DNA of 61,105 nt from Limivivens faecihominis. GTDB lineage: Bacteria; Bacillota; Clostridia; Lachnospirales; Lachnospiraceae. Made by a program: the position numbers and the translations under genes. The stretch is from assembly GCF_020686945.1 (NCBI RefSeq), contig NZ_JAJEPR010000020.1:1-61105 (forward strand). The letters run 5' to 3'. Below the pieces are notes generated by a model. It searched no databases and was not told where the DNA came from. It saw only the letters and a list, made by a program, of their open reading frames with translations. Shown in pieces: positions 14,787-23,659 of the stretch. The first letter of the stretch is position 1; each line of letters starts with the position of its first letter.

Positions 14787-16396
14787 TGGTTTTCCCGCTG
14801 ATATTTTCTTTTTTTCACCAATTCTTTCAGAAGATACAGAAGGATCAGCGCCCAGATCACTCCAAGGGCGCCAAGAAGGGCCACGGAAGTTTTCGGCAGG
14901 GGGCCGAGATCCTTTTTCCCGTCGGCTCCTCCTGTGCTGATCTGGTCCAGATGATAGAGAGAGGTCACATCGCTGTAGAGGTTCTCGATATAGGTGTCGT
15001 CGATCTCTTTTTTCCTTCGCACCGACTTCGTCACATCCTCGATAAGCTGGCCTGCCGCGTCACGAAGGGAGGCAGAACCGTTGAAGACAGCCGTCACAAA
15101 GGTATCTTCTGCATGGGTGAGAAGCAGCTTCGAGGCCGCAATCTTCACATCGTAGAAAGTATTGTTGTCCTCTCCCGCCCTGGAAAGGTAATCCTGATAC
15201 TCCGCGGAATCCTGTGCTTTCGAGGTGACGGGCACATAGCCTTCGGTCTCCGAGTAGGCGATCTGCACCTCGTTGGTCAGAAGATACTGCGTAAAGAGCC
15301 AGGAGGCCAGAACTTCCTGGGGGTCCTGCTTATTGAACACGCAGACCGACGGTCCCTGGGAAATCATTTTCGGATGCTCCGGGTCCACCTGCGGAATCAT
15401 CATGACCTCCGTGTCAAACTCCTGCACTGCATCGTTGCTGATATCCACCAGCGGCGCGTTGGTTCCCATCCAGGTAGAACCCGCCGTGGAATCAATGGCG
15501 AAAATGCACTGGCCCGCATTGAGGAAGTTGGCCGGATAACCGGAGATCTTGAAGGTGGAAAAAGCTCCCGTCTTCGTGTGCTCTGCGATATTCAAAAGGA
15601 AATCCTTCGTCGTGTTGTTGAAAAGACCGATCTCCCCCTCCGCCGTGGAATAGGTTGCATCTTTCTCGGCCAGATATTCGATCATCATATTGTCGGTAGA
15701 CTTATAGATGAAAGGAATCATGACGTCCTGACCATTCACCGCATAGGTTCCGTCGCTGTTTTTCTTCGTGGCCGCCTCGGAAACCTCCCAGATGAAGTCC
15801 CAGGTCAATGTCTCCGGCAGGGTGTAGCCCAGTTTTTCCACATAGGTCTTATTCACATAGCAGGCCTCGGTGGAACGCATGAAGGGCAGGGCATAATAAT
15901 GGCCCTCGATGCTGCACTCGGAAAGGAACTGCGGAATGATCTCCTCCTCCGTCGGAGAGTCGAAAGCCAGACCGCTTCCGCCAAGGCCGTAAGTCTCATC
16001 CGTCAGAAGCTCATCCAGCGGCACCACCGTATCCTTGCCCGTGAGGTAAGTTGCGATGTGGTCCGGGTAGGTGATGCAGACGTTCGGTGTCGTGTCCGTG
16101 GCGATGTTGGTGATGACGTCGTTATAAATTTTTCCGTAATCCGTATACAGCTTCAAATTCACCGTGATGTTTGGGTAAAGGGCCTCAAAATCGGAAATTG
16201 CCTTCTTATAGATATCGGTCTGGGTCTTGTTCGTATCGTTTTTCGCCCAGAAGGTAAGCTCATAATTTTTTGAAGTATCAAAGGTATCCGGAAGCTCGAA
16301 GCTCTTCTCTTCCTTCGCCCCGTGGCAACCCGTGAGGGAAAGCACACCTGCTGTGAGAAGGCCTGCCGCCAGATATTTTTTCCATCTGCTTTTCAT
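14783..16396 (-). CDS. ABC transporter extracellular solute-binding protein with C-terminal membrane anchor
   Basis: The 537-residue protein starts at ATG 16396, overlapping the permease stop (ATGA). It has a lipoprotein signal with lipobox LTGC, then a type-1 sugar-binding (SBP_bac_1, UgpB/MalE-like) domain: LTFWAKNDTNKTQTDI, FEALYPNITVNLKLYTDYG, and YALPFMRSTEACYVNK. At the very C-terminus a hydrophobic segment (VALLGALGVIWALILLYLL) and a basic tail predict an added transmembrane anchor, which is unusual for a lipid-anchored binding protein. It belongs to the Nudix-ATPase-permease-permease-SBP operon and should capture a sugar or glycerol-phosphate type ligand. Confidence 0.88.
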   Translation of the reverse strand: MKSRWKKYLAAGLLTAGVLSLTGCHGAKEEKSFELPDTFDTSKNYELTFWAKNDTNKTQTDIYKKAISDFEALYPNITVNLKLYTDYGKIYNDVITNIATDTTPNVCITYPDHIATYLTGKDTVVPLDELLTDETYGLGGSGLAFDSPTEEEIIPQFLSECSIEGHYYALPFMRSTEACYVNKTYVEKLGYTLPETLTWDFIWEVSEAATKKNSDGTYAVNGQDVMIPFIYKSTDNMMIEYLAEKDATYSTAEGEIGLFNNTTKDFLLNIAEHTKTGAFSTFKISGYPANFLNAGQCIFAIDSTAGSTWMGTNAPLVDISNDAVQEFDTEVMMIPQVDPEHPKMISQGPSVCVFNKQDPQEVLASWLFTQYLLTNEVQIAYSETEGYVPVTSKAQDSAEYQDYLSRAGEDNNTFYDVKIAASKLLLTHAEDTFVTAVFNGSASLRDAAGQLIEDVTKSVRRKKEIDDTYIENLYSDVTSLYHLDQISTGGADGKKDLGPLPKTSVALLGALGVIWALILLYLLKELVKKRKYQRENH

Positions 16397-17256
16397 CCTT
16401 TTGTCCCTCCTCTTGATACCCCTTCCATGATCCGGCTCCGGAAAACCAGAAACAGAACGATAAGGGGCAGGGAAATGACCACCACCGCCGCCATCATGGC
16501 AGGAATATTTTCCCGGCCGAAGCCGTTTTCCCTGATCTCCTGGATTCCGTTGGAAACGAGATACAGGTTGGGATCGTCGGTGATGAGGCGGGGCCACACA
16601 TAGGAGTTCCAGCACTCGATAACCTTTAAAATCACAATCGTCACCATGGTGGGCTTGCAGATCGGAATCATGACCTTACAGAGGAATTTCAGGTCCGAGG
16701 TTCCGTCCACCTTCGCCGCCCGGTAAAGCTCGTCGGGCACCTGCTCGAAATTTTCCTTCAAAAGATAAATGTAGAAAACTGAAGTCACCGAGGGGAGAAT
16801 CAGTCCCGTGAAGGTGTTCCGGAGGTTCAGGTTCGTGATCGTCACAAAGTTTGTGATGACCACCAGCTCCGCCGGAATCATCATCAGAGAGAGAAAAAGC
16901 GTGAAGACCAGATTTTTTCCCGGGAAACTCAGTCTTGCAAAGGCGTAGGCCGCCAGTGTGATGACCACCATCATGATGGCCGTCGTGATCACCGTGAAAA
17001 TCAGTGTGTTCAGAAGATATTTTGCCAGAGGAACGGCCGTGAAGGCATCCTTATAGTTTTCAAGAGTCGGCGACGCGGTGAAAAACGCCGGGATATGCTC
17101 CGCGTTATAAGCGCCGTAGCTTTTTACAGAAGTCAAAAGCATCCAGTAAAAAGGAAACAGGACGATGAGCGCCCAGATCGTCAGAAAAAGATAGGTTACT
17201 CCTTTTCCGAGGATCCGGCGTCTTTTTTCCGACTGCTCTATTTTTTCATAATCCAT
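16393..17256 (-). CDS. Carbohydrate ABC transporter permease (UgpE/MalG type)
   Basis: The 287-residue permease has six predicted membrane segments and the EAA loop (ELYRAAKVDGTSDLKFLCKV) that docks onto the ATPase. The start FLTIWALIVLFPFYWMLLTS and the end with a basic cytoplasmic tail match the CUT1 group. It is translated between the other permease and the binding protein, with an ATGA overlap downstream. Confidence 0.9.
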   Translation of the reverse strand: MDYEKIEQSEKRRRILGKGVTYLFLTIWALIVLFPFYWMLLTSVKSYGAYNAEHIPAFFTASPTLENYKDAFTAVPLAKYLLNTLIFTVITTAIMMVVITLAAYAFARLSFPGKNLVFTLFLSLMMIPAELVVITNFVTITNLNLRNTFTGLILPSVTSVFYIYLLKENFEQVPDELYRAAKVDGTSDLKFLCKVMIPICKPTMVTIVILKVIECWNSYVWPRLITDDPNLYLVSNGIQEIRENGFGRENIPAMMAAVVVISLPLIVLFLVFRSRIMEGVSRGGTKG

Positions 17257-17266
17257 TTTTCTGTCC

Positions 17267-18163
17267 TCATTTGGTATAGTGAACGTGTTTCCGGCTGACC
17301 AGCAGGTTGATGCAGGTGATGGTCAGGACGATGACAAACAGGATGATTGCCGCCGCGGAGGCATAGGACGGATAGCCGCCGCTGTCTCCGTAAAGCATGT
17401 CGTAAACATAACCGACGATCGTATTCATGCCCGCCGCATTGAGGTTCGTTCCAAAGAGCGCCACAGCATCGCTGTAGGCCTTGAAGGCTCCGATGAAGCC
17501 GGTGATCACAAGGTAAAACACAGTCGGCGAGATCATCGGCAGCGTGATTTTATAGAAAATCCGGAACTTCGAGGTTCCGTCCACCCGGGCCGCATTGTAA
17601 TAGGTCTGGTTCACAGAAGCCAGAGCGCTCGTGAGAATCAGAATCTTGAAGGGCATAACCACCCAGACCGTGTACACACAGAGCACCAGCATCTTGGCCC
17701 AGTAGGGGCCGTCGATGAAATCCACCGATTCGCCGCCAAACCAGTTCAGCACCAGATTGATGAGTCCGTCGGTGTAGGCTGTTTTTTTGAAAAGGATCAT
17801 AAACACCAGACCGATGGCCAGCGTGTTTGTCACATAAGGCAGAAAATATACCGTCTGGTAGAGCTTCCTAAGCGGCTTGACCGAGCTTAGGGCTACCGAA
17901 ATCAGGAGGGCCAGAAGCGTCGATACCGGCACGGTGATGGCCACCAGAAGCAGGGTATTTTTCAGAGCCTGGAGAAAATATGGATCATGGAGCACATAGG
18001 AATAGTTGTAGATTCCCGTGCCATAGTAAGTCTGGGAAGCGGAGTTATAGCCCTCCTCGAAGGAATAGACAAACACGTCTATGAGGGGATAGACCAGAAA
18101 AGCTCCCAGAAAAAGCAGCGCCGGCAAGAGATAGAGCCAGCCTTTGAAATCTTTCTTTTCCAT
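17267..18163 (-). CDS. Carbohydrate ABC transporter permease (UgpA/MalF type)
   Basis: The 298-residue permease has six predicted membrane segments, starting with LYLLPALLFLGAFLVYPL, and an EAA loop (YYNAARVDGTSKFRIFYKI). It pairs with the permease at 16393-17256 in a CUT1 uptake system. Spacing to the neighbouring genes is about 10-14 bp, so all are co-transcribed. Confidence 0.9.
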   Translation of the reverse strand: MEKKDFKGWLYLLPALLFLGAFLVYPLIDVFVYSFEEGYNSASQTYYGTGIYNYSYVLHDPYFLQALKNTLLLVAITVPVSTLLALLISVALSSVKPLRKLYQTVYFLPYVTNTLAIGLVFMILFKKTAYTDGLINLVLNWFGGESVDFIDGPYWAKMLVLCVYTVWVVMPFKILILTSALASVNQTYYNAARVDGTSKFRIFYKITLPMISPTVFYLVITGFIGAFKAYSDAVALFGTNLNAAGMNTIVGYVYDMLYGDSGGYPSYASAAAIILFVIVLTITCINLLVSRKHVHYTK

Positions 18164-18177
18164 GGTTTCGCCTCCCG

Positions 18178-19269
18178 TCAGATCCGGATCCGCTCTTCGC
18201 TGCTGCCATCAAACACAAAGAGTTTTGATGGCTTCACCGCAAAGCGGACGATTTCGGATGAGGTATCTACCTTCGTCTCCGCGCTGATGATCGAGCGGAT
18301 GTTGGGATTTAAGGAAGCCTCGTGGTTCGAAACGATGGAAATGTCTCTTCCCATGACTTCCACGCCGCCAAGCTGGCAAATCAGCGGGCCGTCCTCTTTT
18401 AAAAGAAAGCCCTCGGGGCGGATTCCCACGAAAACGTCCCGATCCTTCTGACCGGGTGCGTCAAGAACGGCAGCGTCTCCGATACAGACCTTTCCGTTTT
18501 TGATTTTCCCCTGAAATACATTGATCGGCGGAGTTCCGAGGAATTTCGCCACAAAAAGATTTACCGGATCGTCGTAGACCTCCTGGGGCTTTCCGGTCTG
18601 CTGAACGACGCCGGCTTTCATCACCACAATGCGGTCGGAAATGCTCATGGCCTCCTCCTGGTCATGGGTGACAAAGACCGTCGTAATCTTCGTGGCCCGC
18701 TGGATCTTCCGAATCTCCTCCCGGGTCTGAAGCCGTAGTCTCGCATCCAGATTGGAAAGGGGCTCATCCAAAAGAAGTACATGTGGAAGTTTCACCAGCG
18801 CCCGGGCGATGGCCACACGCTGCTGCTGACCGCCGGAGAGCTCGCCGGGTTTTCGCTCCATGAGTTCCTGAATCTGCACGAGAGCCGCCGCGTCCATGGC
18901 CCTTTTTTCCATCTCCGCCCTGGAAAGCTTGTCCTTCCCTTTCAGGTTCTGCAGCGGGAAGATGATGTTCTGCCGAACCGTGAGATGCGGATAGAGAGCA
19001 TAGTTCTGAAACACCATGCCCACTCCGCGTTTTTCCGGCGGCAGCGCCGTCACGTCCTTATCCCCGAAAAAGATCTTGCCGCTGGTCGGCTTTTCCAGGC
19101 CGCAGATCATGTTCAGCGTCGTACTTTTTCCACAGCCCGAGGGGCCCAGAAGGCCGATGAGTTCCCCGTCGGGGATCTCGAAATTAAAATCCTTCACCGC
19201 TGTCACCCGGCTGCTGTTTCTTCCCCTGCCGGGAAAGCTTTTGGTCAGGTCCTCCAACTGAATTTTCAT
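18178..19269 (-). CDS. Carbohydrate ABC transporter ATP-binding protein (UgpC/MsmK type)
   Basis: The 363-residue ATPase has Walker A GPSGCGKST (about 41-49), signature LSGGQQQR, Walker B LLLDEPLSNLDA, H-loop VFVTHDQEEA and a C-terminal OB-type regulatory domain (TOBE) from about residue 240. ATPases of this group may serve several sugar transporters in one cell. Here it heads a full transporter set and probably energises the adjacent permeases. Confidence 0.92.
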   Translation of the reverse strand: MKIQLEDLTKSFPGRGRNSSRVTAVKDFNFEIPDGELIGLLGPSGCGKSTTLNMICGLEKPTSGKIFFGDKDVTALPPEKRGVGMVFQNYALYPHLTVRQNIIFPLQNLKGKDKLSRAEMEKRAMDAAALVQIQELMERKPGELSGGQQQRVAIARALVKLPHVLLLDEPLSNLDARLRLQTREEIRKIQRATKITTVFVTHDQEEAMSISDRIVVMKAGVVQQTGKPQEVYDDPVNLFVAKFLGTPPINVFQGKIKNGKVCIGDAAVLDAPGQKDRDVFVGIRPEGFLLKEDGPLICQLGGVEVMGRDISIVSNHEASLNPNIRSIISAETKVDTSSEIVRFAVKPSKLFVFDGSSEERIRI

Positions 19270-19295
19270 ATGCTTTTTCCCTCTTATCTTTCCGC

Positions 19296-19880
19296 TTATC
19301 TGTTCCGGCCCGTATCCGGGTTCTCCAGAGATAGCTTTTCATTCAGTTTTTTATAAATATGCTCCGCCATCCAGGGCTCGCTGCAGGCTTTCAGCGCCTC
19401 ATCCAGCGCAAACCAGCGCACGCCGCTGTTCTCGTCGGGCTTGATGTGGAGCGTATCTGCCTCGTCGGCCTCCAGTAAATAGGTGACGTTGGCATGAAGA
19501 TGCGAGGAAACGTACTCTCCTCTCTTCACATGGCCGTCCACCGTGAGCATTTCCAGGGAAAAAATCCCCTCGGAAACCGGCTTTAAATTCGTGATGCCTG
19601 TCTCCTCCCGTGCTTCCTTCAAAGCCACATGGAGAAGGTCTTGATCTCCGTCCGCATGGCCGCCGGTCCAGGCCCAGGAATGGTAGATGTTGTGGTAGAT
19701 CATCAGCACCTTGTCATGGGCCTGATTCACCAGCCAGGCGGAGGCGGTGAAATGTGCCACCCGGTTCTTCCTCTCAAAAATGTCCGGCTGAGTGTCCAGA
19801 AGAGCCAGCATGACCTCTCTATCTTTTTCTTCCTGCTCGTTGAAGGGCTGGTAGGCAAGAAGATCCTCTTTCAAACTCAT
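19296..19880 (-). CDS. Nudix hydrolase
   Basis: The 194-residue protein has a Nudix box around DLLHVALKEAREETGI, preceded by WTGGHADG. Two usual residues differ (Gln for the first Glu, Lys for the Arg of REUxEE), as in several clostridial members. Nudix enzymes cleave nucleoside diphosphates linked to another moiety. It is the first gene of the sugar/glycerol-phosphate ABC operon, 26 bp from the ATPase, so it may act on a metabolite of the imported substrate; that link is inference. Confidence 0.85.
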   Translation of the reverse strand: MSLKEDLLAYQPFNEQEEKDREVMLALLDTQPDIFERKNRVAHFTASAWLVNQAHDKVLMIYHNIYHSWAWTGGHADGDQDLLHVALKEAREETGITNLKPVSEGIFSLEMLTVDGHVKRGEYVSSHLHANVTYLLEADEADTLHIKPDENSGVRWFALDEALKACSEPWMAEHIYKKLNEKLSLENPDTGRNR

Positions 19881-19897
19881 TTTCTGCTGTTCCTTTC

Positions 19898-20070
19898 ATG
19901 ATGATGCAATACGAATTGCTCCGCTTCGCTCTCGCAATTCTCCAACCATTCGGAATCCGCTGATTTACTTCGTAAATTGCTACTTCCTCATGTTTGGGCG
20001 GGTCCCAAGTTCAAGAGCCTTCTCCTGCAAGCAGGAACGGCTCTTGAGTTTGGTCCCCTGGCATCATCAT
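19898..20070. repeat. MITE-like palindromic element with 10-bp terminal inverted repeats
   Basis: ATGATGATGC at 19898-19907 is inverted exactly at 20061-20070. The 173-bp interior has no gene but several nested hairpins: GAATTGC/GCAATTC, ATTTAC/GTAAAT, and a long CAAGAGCC...CCTGC/GCAGG...GGCTCTTG stem. It lies between the Nudix operon and the ilvB promoter. The 16-mer TACGAATTGCTCCGCT inside it recurs at 45748-45763. It looks like a non-autonomous mobile element or a structured intergenic repeat. Confidence 0.55.
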
Positions 20071-20118
20071 TCTAACAGATAATCCATCAAAAACCAACCC
20101 ACTAACACAAAAATCCGG

Positions 20119-20147
20119 TTGACTTTTCCACTTTTCCCCCGTATCAT
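20119..20147 (+). promoter_or_regulatory. ilvB promoter
   Basis: TTGACT (20119-20124) and TATCAT (20142-20147) are 17 bp apart, about 40 bp before the ilvB start. No T-box or leader-peptide attenuator is visible. Confidence 0.6.
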
Positions 20148-20186
20148 CGTTTTAACGCTATACAGCGAATGAAGGAGGGAACTTGT

Positions 20187-21905
20187 TTGAGACAGATTTC
20201 AGGAAACAAACTTCTGGTAAAGGCCTTGAAGGAGGAAGGGGTGGATACCCTCTTCGGTTATCCCGGCGCCTGTACCATTGATATCAGCGACGAACTTTAC
20301 AAACAGAGCGGGATTGATATCATTCTTCCCCGCCACGAGCAGGCTCTGGTTCACGAAGCTGACGCCTACGCCCGGACCACGGGAAAAGTCGGTGTCTGTC
20401 TGGTGACGAGCGGCCCCGGTGCCACCAACCTGGTGACAGGCCTTGCCACCGCCAACTATGACAGCGTGCCTCTCGTATGCTTCACAGGCCAGGTAGCCCG
20501 GCACCTCATCGGAAATGACGCTTTCCAGGAGGTCGATATCGTGGGCATCACCCGCAGCATCACCAAATACGGTGTCACCGTACGGAACCGGGAAGACCTG
20601 GGCCGCATCATCAAGGAGGCCTTTTACATCGCCCGTACCGGCCGTCCGGGCCCGGTCCTCATCGACCTTCCGAAGGATGTCATGGCAGAACTCGGCAGCG
20701 CGGAATACCCAAAGACAGTCAACATCCGCGGTTACAAGCCCAGCACCGGCGTCCATATGGGACAGCTCAAGAAAGCCCTGAAAATGCTCCATAAAGCCAA
20801 AAAACCGCTCTTCCTCGCCGGCGGCGGCGTCAACATCTCCCACGCCAACGAAATCTTTAAGGAAGTCGTGGAAAAGACTCAGGTTCCCGTGGTCACAACC
20901 ATCATGGGCCGGGGCGCCATCTCCACGGAGCATCCCCTTTTCATCGGAAACATCGGCATGCACGGAGCCTACGCCGCCAACATGGCCATGAACGAGTGCG
21001 ACCTGCTCTTTTCCATCGGTACCCGCTTTAACGACCGGATCACCGGAAAGCTCCATGCCTTCGCCCCCCACGCGGAGATCATCCATATCGATATCGATAC
21101 GGCCTCCATTTCCCGGAATATCCATGTGGATGTGCCTATCGTTGCCGACGCGAAGGAAGCCATCACGAAAATGGCCGAATATGTGGAAAAATGCAACACC
21201 GGCAAGTGGCTCTCCACCATCGACGCCTGGAAATCCGAGCATCCTCTGACCATGAAAAAACGCCAGCTTATGAGCCCCCTTGATATCATAAATGAGATCA
21301 ACCGCCAGTACGACGAAGCCATTCTCGTGACGGACGTGGGACAGCATCAGATGCTCGTCTCCCAGTATGCGGCCATCACCGAGAAGAAAAAGCTCATCAT
21401 GTCCGGCGGCCTTGGAACCATGGGCTACGGCCTGCCCGGAGCCATCGGAGCCAAAATCGGCAATCCGGACACTCCGGTTATCATGGTCTCCGGCGACGGC
21501 GGTATGCAGATGAACATCCAGGAGCTGGCCACCGCCGTTCTGGAGGAGCTTCCCATCGTCTGCTGCATTTTCAACAACACTTATCTCGGCATGGTGCGCC
21601 AGTGGCAGAAGCTTTTCTACGGAAAACGCTACTCTATGACCAACCTCCGCTCCGGCGCCCTCTCCCGCCGCACCGACGGCCAGGAATATCCGGAATACAC
21701 GCCGGATTTCATCAAGCTGGCAGAAAGCTACGGAGCCAAGGGTATCCGCGTGACAGAGACAGAAGAGATCGCCGCTGCCTTTGAGGAAGCGAAAAAGAAC
21801 ACCAAAAGACCGACCATTATCGAATTTATCATCGATCCGGAAGAAATGGTCTATCCCATGATCAAGCCCGGCGGAACCCTGGCCGATATGATCATGGACT
21901 GCTAA
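20187..21905 (+). CDS. ilvB: Acetolactate synthase large (catalytic) subunit
   Basis: The enzyme condenses two pyruvates, or pyruvate and 2-oxobutyrate, in the first shared step of valine, leucine and isoleucine synthesis. The thiamin-diphosphate-dependent fold shows the catalytic Glu in LPRHEQALVHEADAYAR, FAD/central-domain GRGAISTEHP, and the ThDP motif GDGGMQMNIQELATAV...NNTYLGMV. An ATG at 20169 would place the AAGGAGG site inside the gene; the site lies 8 bp before the TTG at 20187, so TTG is the likelier start (572 residues). The regulatory subunit follows after 12 bp. Confidence 0.93.
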   Translation: MRQISGNKLLVKALKEEGVDTLFGYPGACTIDISDELYKQSGIDIILPRHEQALVHEADAYARTTGKVGVCLVTSGPGATNLVTGLATANYDSVPLVCFTGQVARHLIGNDAFQEVDIVGITRSITKYGVTVRNREDLGRIIKEAFYIARTGRPGPVLIDLPKDVMAELGSAEYPKTVNIRGYKPSTGVHMGQLKKALKMLHKAKKPLFLAGGGVNISHANEIFKEVVEKTQVPVVTTIMGRGAISTEHPLFIGNIGMHGAYAANMAMNECDLLFSIGTRFNDRITGKLHAFAPHAEIIHIDIDTASISRNIHVDVPIVADAKEAITKMAEYVEKCNTGKWLSTIDAWKSEHPLTMKKRQLMSPLDIINEINRQYDEAILVTDVGQHQMLVSQYAAITEKKKLIMSGGLGTMGYGLPGAIGAKIGNPDTPVIMVSGDGGMQMNIQELATAVLEELPIVCCIFNNTYLGMVRQWQKLFYGKRYSMTNLRSGALSRRTDGQEYPEYTPDFIKLAESYGAKGIRVTETEEIAAAFEEAKKNTKRPTIIEFIIDPEEMVYPMIKPGGTLADMIMDC

Positions 21906-21917
21906 GGAGGTTGAATT

Positions 21918-22427
21918 ATGGAAAAAGAATTACAGAAACGATGGATCTCCCTCTATGTGGAAAACCAGGTGGGCGTCCTCTCGAAGATCTCCGGCCTTTT
22001 CTCCGGAAAATCCTATAACCTGGACAGCCTCACCGTGGGTACCACCGAGGACCCAACGGTCTCCCGTATGACCATCGGTACTTTCAGCGATGACGAGACC
22101 TTCGAGCAGATCAAAAAACAGCTGAACCGCATGGTGGAGGTCATTCGTGTCCTCGATTTCACGAATGTCTCCGTTCATATGAAGGAAATCCTCTACGTCA
22201 AGGTGCTGGACTGCTCCCCCGAAGATAAGACGGAGCTCTTCCAGATTGCCGAGACCTTCAAAGCCCAAGTCATCGACTACGGTAAGGACAGTCTCCTTCT
22301 GGAGTTTTTCCAGACTTCAGGAAAAAATGATTCCGTGGTCCGCCTGATGAAAAAAGAATTCCACCACATTGAAGTGGTCCGGGGCGGAAGCGTTGGCATC
22401 GAGTCCATCAGCATGACCGACCGGTAA
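21918..22427 (+). CDS. ilvN: Acetolactate synthase small (regulatory) subunit
   Basis: The 169-residue protein has an N-terminal ACT domain (SLYVENQVGVLSKISGLFSG, about 11-30) and the C-terminal IlvN domain. It binds valine and confers feedback control on IlvB. A strong AAGGAGG site precedes the ATG and it is coupled closely to ilvB. Confidence 0.93.
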   Translation: MEKELQKRWISLYVENQVGVLSKISGLFSGKSYNLDSLTVGTTEDPTVSRMTIGTFSDDETFEQIKKQLNRMVEVIRVLDFTNVSVHMKEILYVKVLDCSPEDKTELFQIAETFKAQVIDYGKDSLLLEFFQTSGKNDSVVRLMKKEFHHIEVVRGGSVGIESISMTDR

Positions 22428-22437
22428 ATAAACATAA

Positions 22438-22487
22438 GAAAAGCGCTGCAAGCCTTTCGGGTAGGAAGCTGCAGCGCTCTTTTTTAT
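22438..22487. terminator. Terminator between ilvN and cytX
   Basis: AAGCGCTGCA and TGCAGCGCT pair as a strong stem with T-runs on the plus strand. It separates the convergent ilvBN and thiamin operons. Confidence 0.8.
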
Positions 22488-23656
22488 GCGTTCTTTTTGC
22501 CTTTCACGGCGTTGACTGCCAGACAGATGAGAACGGTCAGAACCATATCCGGCAGGGTGTTTCCCAGTGCAAAATCTACATGCATCAGAATTCGGTACAA
22601 CACGAAACCGACAAGCCAGATCACCAGATTGCACCAGTCGAAAGCCTGCTCCTCTTTCTTCTTTTTCAGAAGGAAGAAGTCGGCGATTTGCACGGCGATC
22701 ATCGGTGCGAAGACGGAACCGATGAGGTAGAGGAAATCTGTGATGTCATCCATCGGATAAACGATGGCTCCCACCGTACCGATGACCGTCACAGCGACGG
22801 CCGCATATTTTCCCTTGAGCTTCGCCACGATGGACTCTCCGGAAATTCCGGCGGAATAAGCGTCCAGGAAGGTGGTTGTAACGGTGGAAAAGACCACGAT
22901 TAGAAGGCCTGCGATGCCAAGTCCGGCTTTCATGAGGATCTGGGCGATGTCATTTTCCCCGGTGAAAATGGAAGCTCCCATACCGATGACGTACATGAAG
23001 CAGCTCACAATGCCGTAAACCACAGCGCTGACGGCTGTCGCTTTCACCGGCTCCTTCGCTTCCCTCGTGTAATCGCTGATGAGAGGCAGCCAGGAAAGGG
23101 GCATGGCCACAGCCAACTCCACAGCCGCACCGAAGGTCAGAGAATCGTCAGCGGTGTCTGCCATGGGATTACCACTGAAGAAAATGATCTTGCTCAAAAT
23201 CAGCGTCAGGATGAAAAGGGCCGCCATGGCGATAGTGTTGACCTTGCCAAGATTCGTGATGCCGATGAGAATCCAGACAATGATCAGCGCGCCGATGACC
23301 AGGCACCATACCCAGTGGCCTGTGGAAAAGATGCCATTGGCTGCCAGAGCGCCGTCATAGATCATGATGGCCGTCCAGCCCACCAGCTGAAGCACATTTA
23401 AGGTAGCAAACAGCTGACCGCCGTGGATACCGAAGCTGTCTTTCACGGTCTCCATGGCGCTTTTTCCCAGTTTTCCACCGATGACACCGGAGAGAAAGAG
23501 CATGATGCAGCCGATGACATGGCCGATCAGAATCGCTGCCAGGCCTTTTCCAAAGCCTAAGGATGAAAAATAAGTACCCGTCAGGATCTCAGCGATGGAG
23601 ACACCGGCTCCGAACCAGATCAGGCCGTTTTCAAAGAGAGAGGTTTTCTTTTCCAT
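22484..23656 (-). CDS. cytX: Hydroxymethylpyrimidine transporter, NCS1/cytosine-permease family
   Basis: The 390-residue protein has about 12 hydrophobic segments and NCS1-type features: WFGAGVSIAEILTGTYFSSLG at the start and PLSWLPLISDYTREAK. In thiamin operons members of this family (CytX) import the pyrimidine precursor HMP. It is the last of four genes downstream of a TPP riboswitch (thiM-thiE-thiD-cytX), starting 4 bp after thiD, which supports the thiamin role over cytosine uptake. Confidence 0.88.
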   Translation of the reverse strand: MEKKTSLFENGLIWFGAGVSIAEILTGTYFSSLGFGKGLAAILIGHVIGCIMLFLSGVIGGKLGKSAMETVKDSFGIHGGQLFATLNVLQLVGWTAIMIYDGALAANGIFSTGHWVWCLVIGALIIVWILIGITNLGKVNTIAMAALFILTLILSKIIFFSGNPMADTADDSLTFGAAVELAVAMPLSWLPLISDYTREAKEPVKATAVSAVVYGIVSCFMYVIGMGASIFTGENDIAQILMKAGLGIAGLLIVVFSTVTTTFLDAYSAGISGESIVAKLKGKYAAVAVTVIGTVGAIVYPMDDITDFLYLIGSVFAPMIAVQIADFFLLKKKKEEQAFDWCNLVIWLVGFVLYRILMHVDFALGNTLPDMVLTVLICLAVNAVKGKKNA

Positions 23657-23659
23657 GGC

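Noticed and set aside
14777..16273. 498-codon plus-strand open frame
   Set aside because: It lies antisense to the solute-binding protein and its composition is typical of a reverse-complement shadow.
16397..16615. 73-codon upstream extension of the solute-binding protein
   Set aside because: It overlaps the permease gene and precedes a clear signal peptide; the ATG at 16396 overlaps the permease stop.
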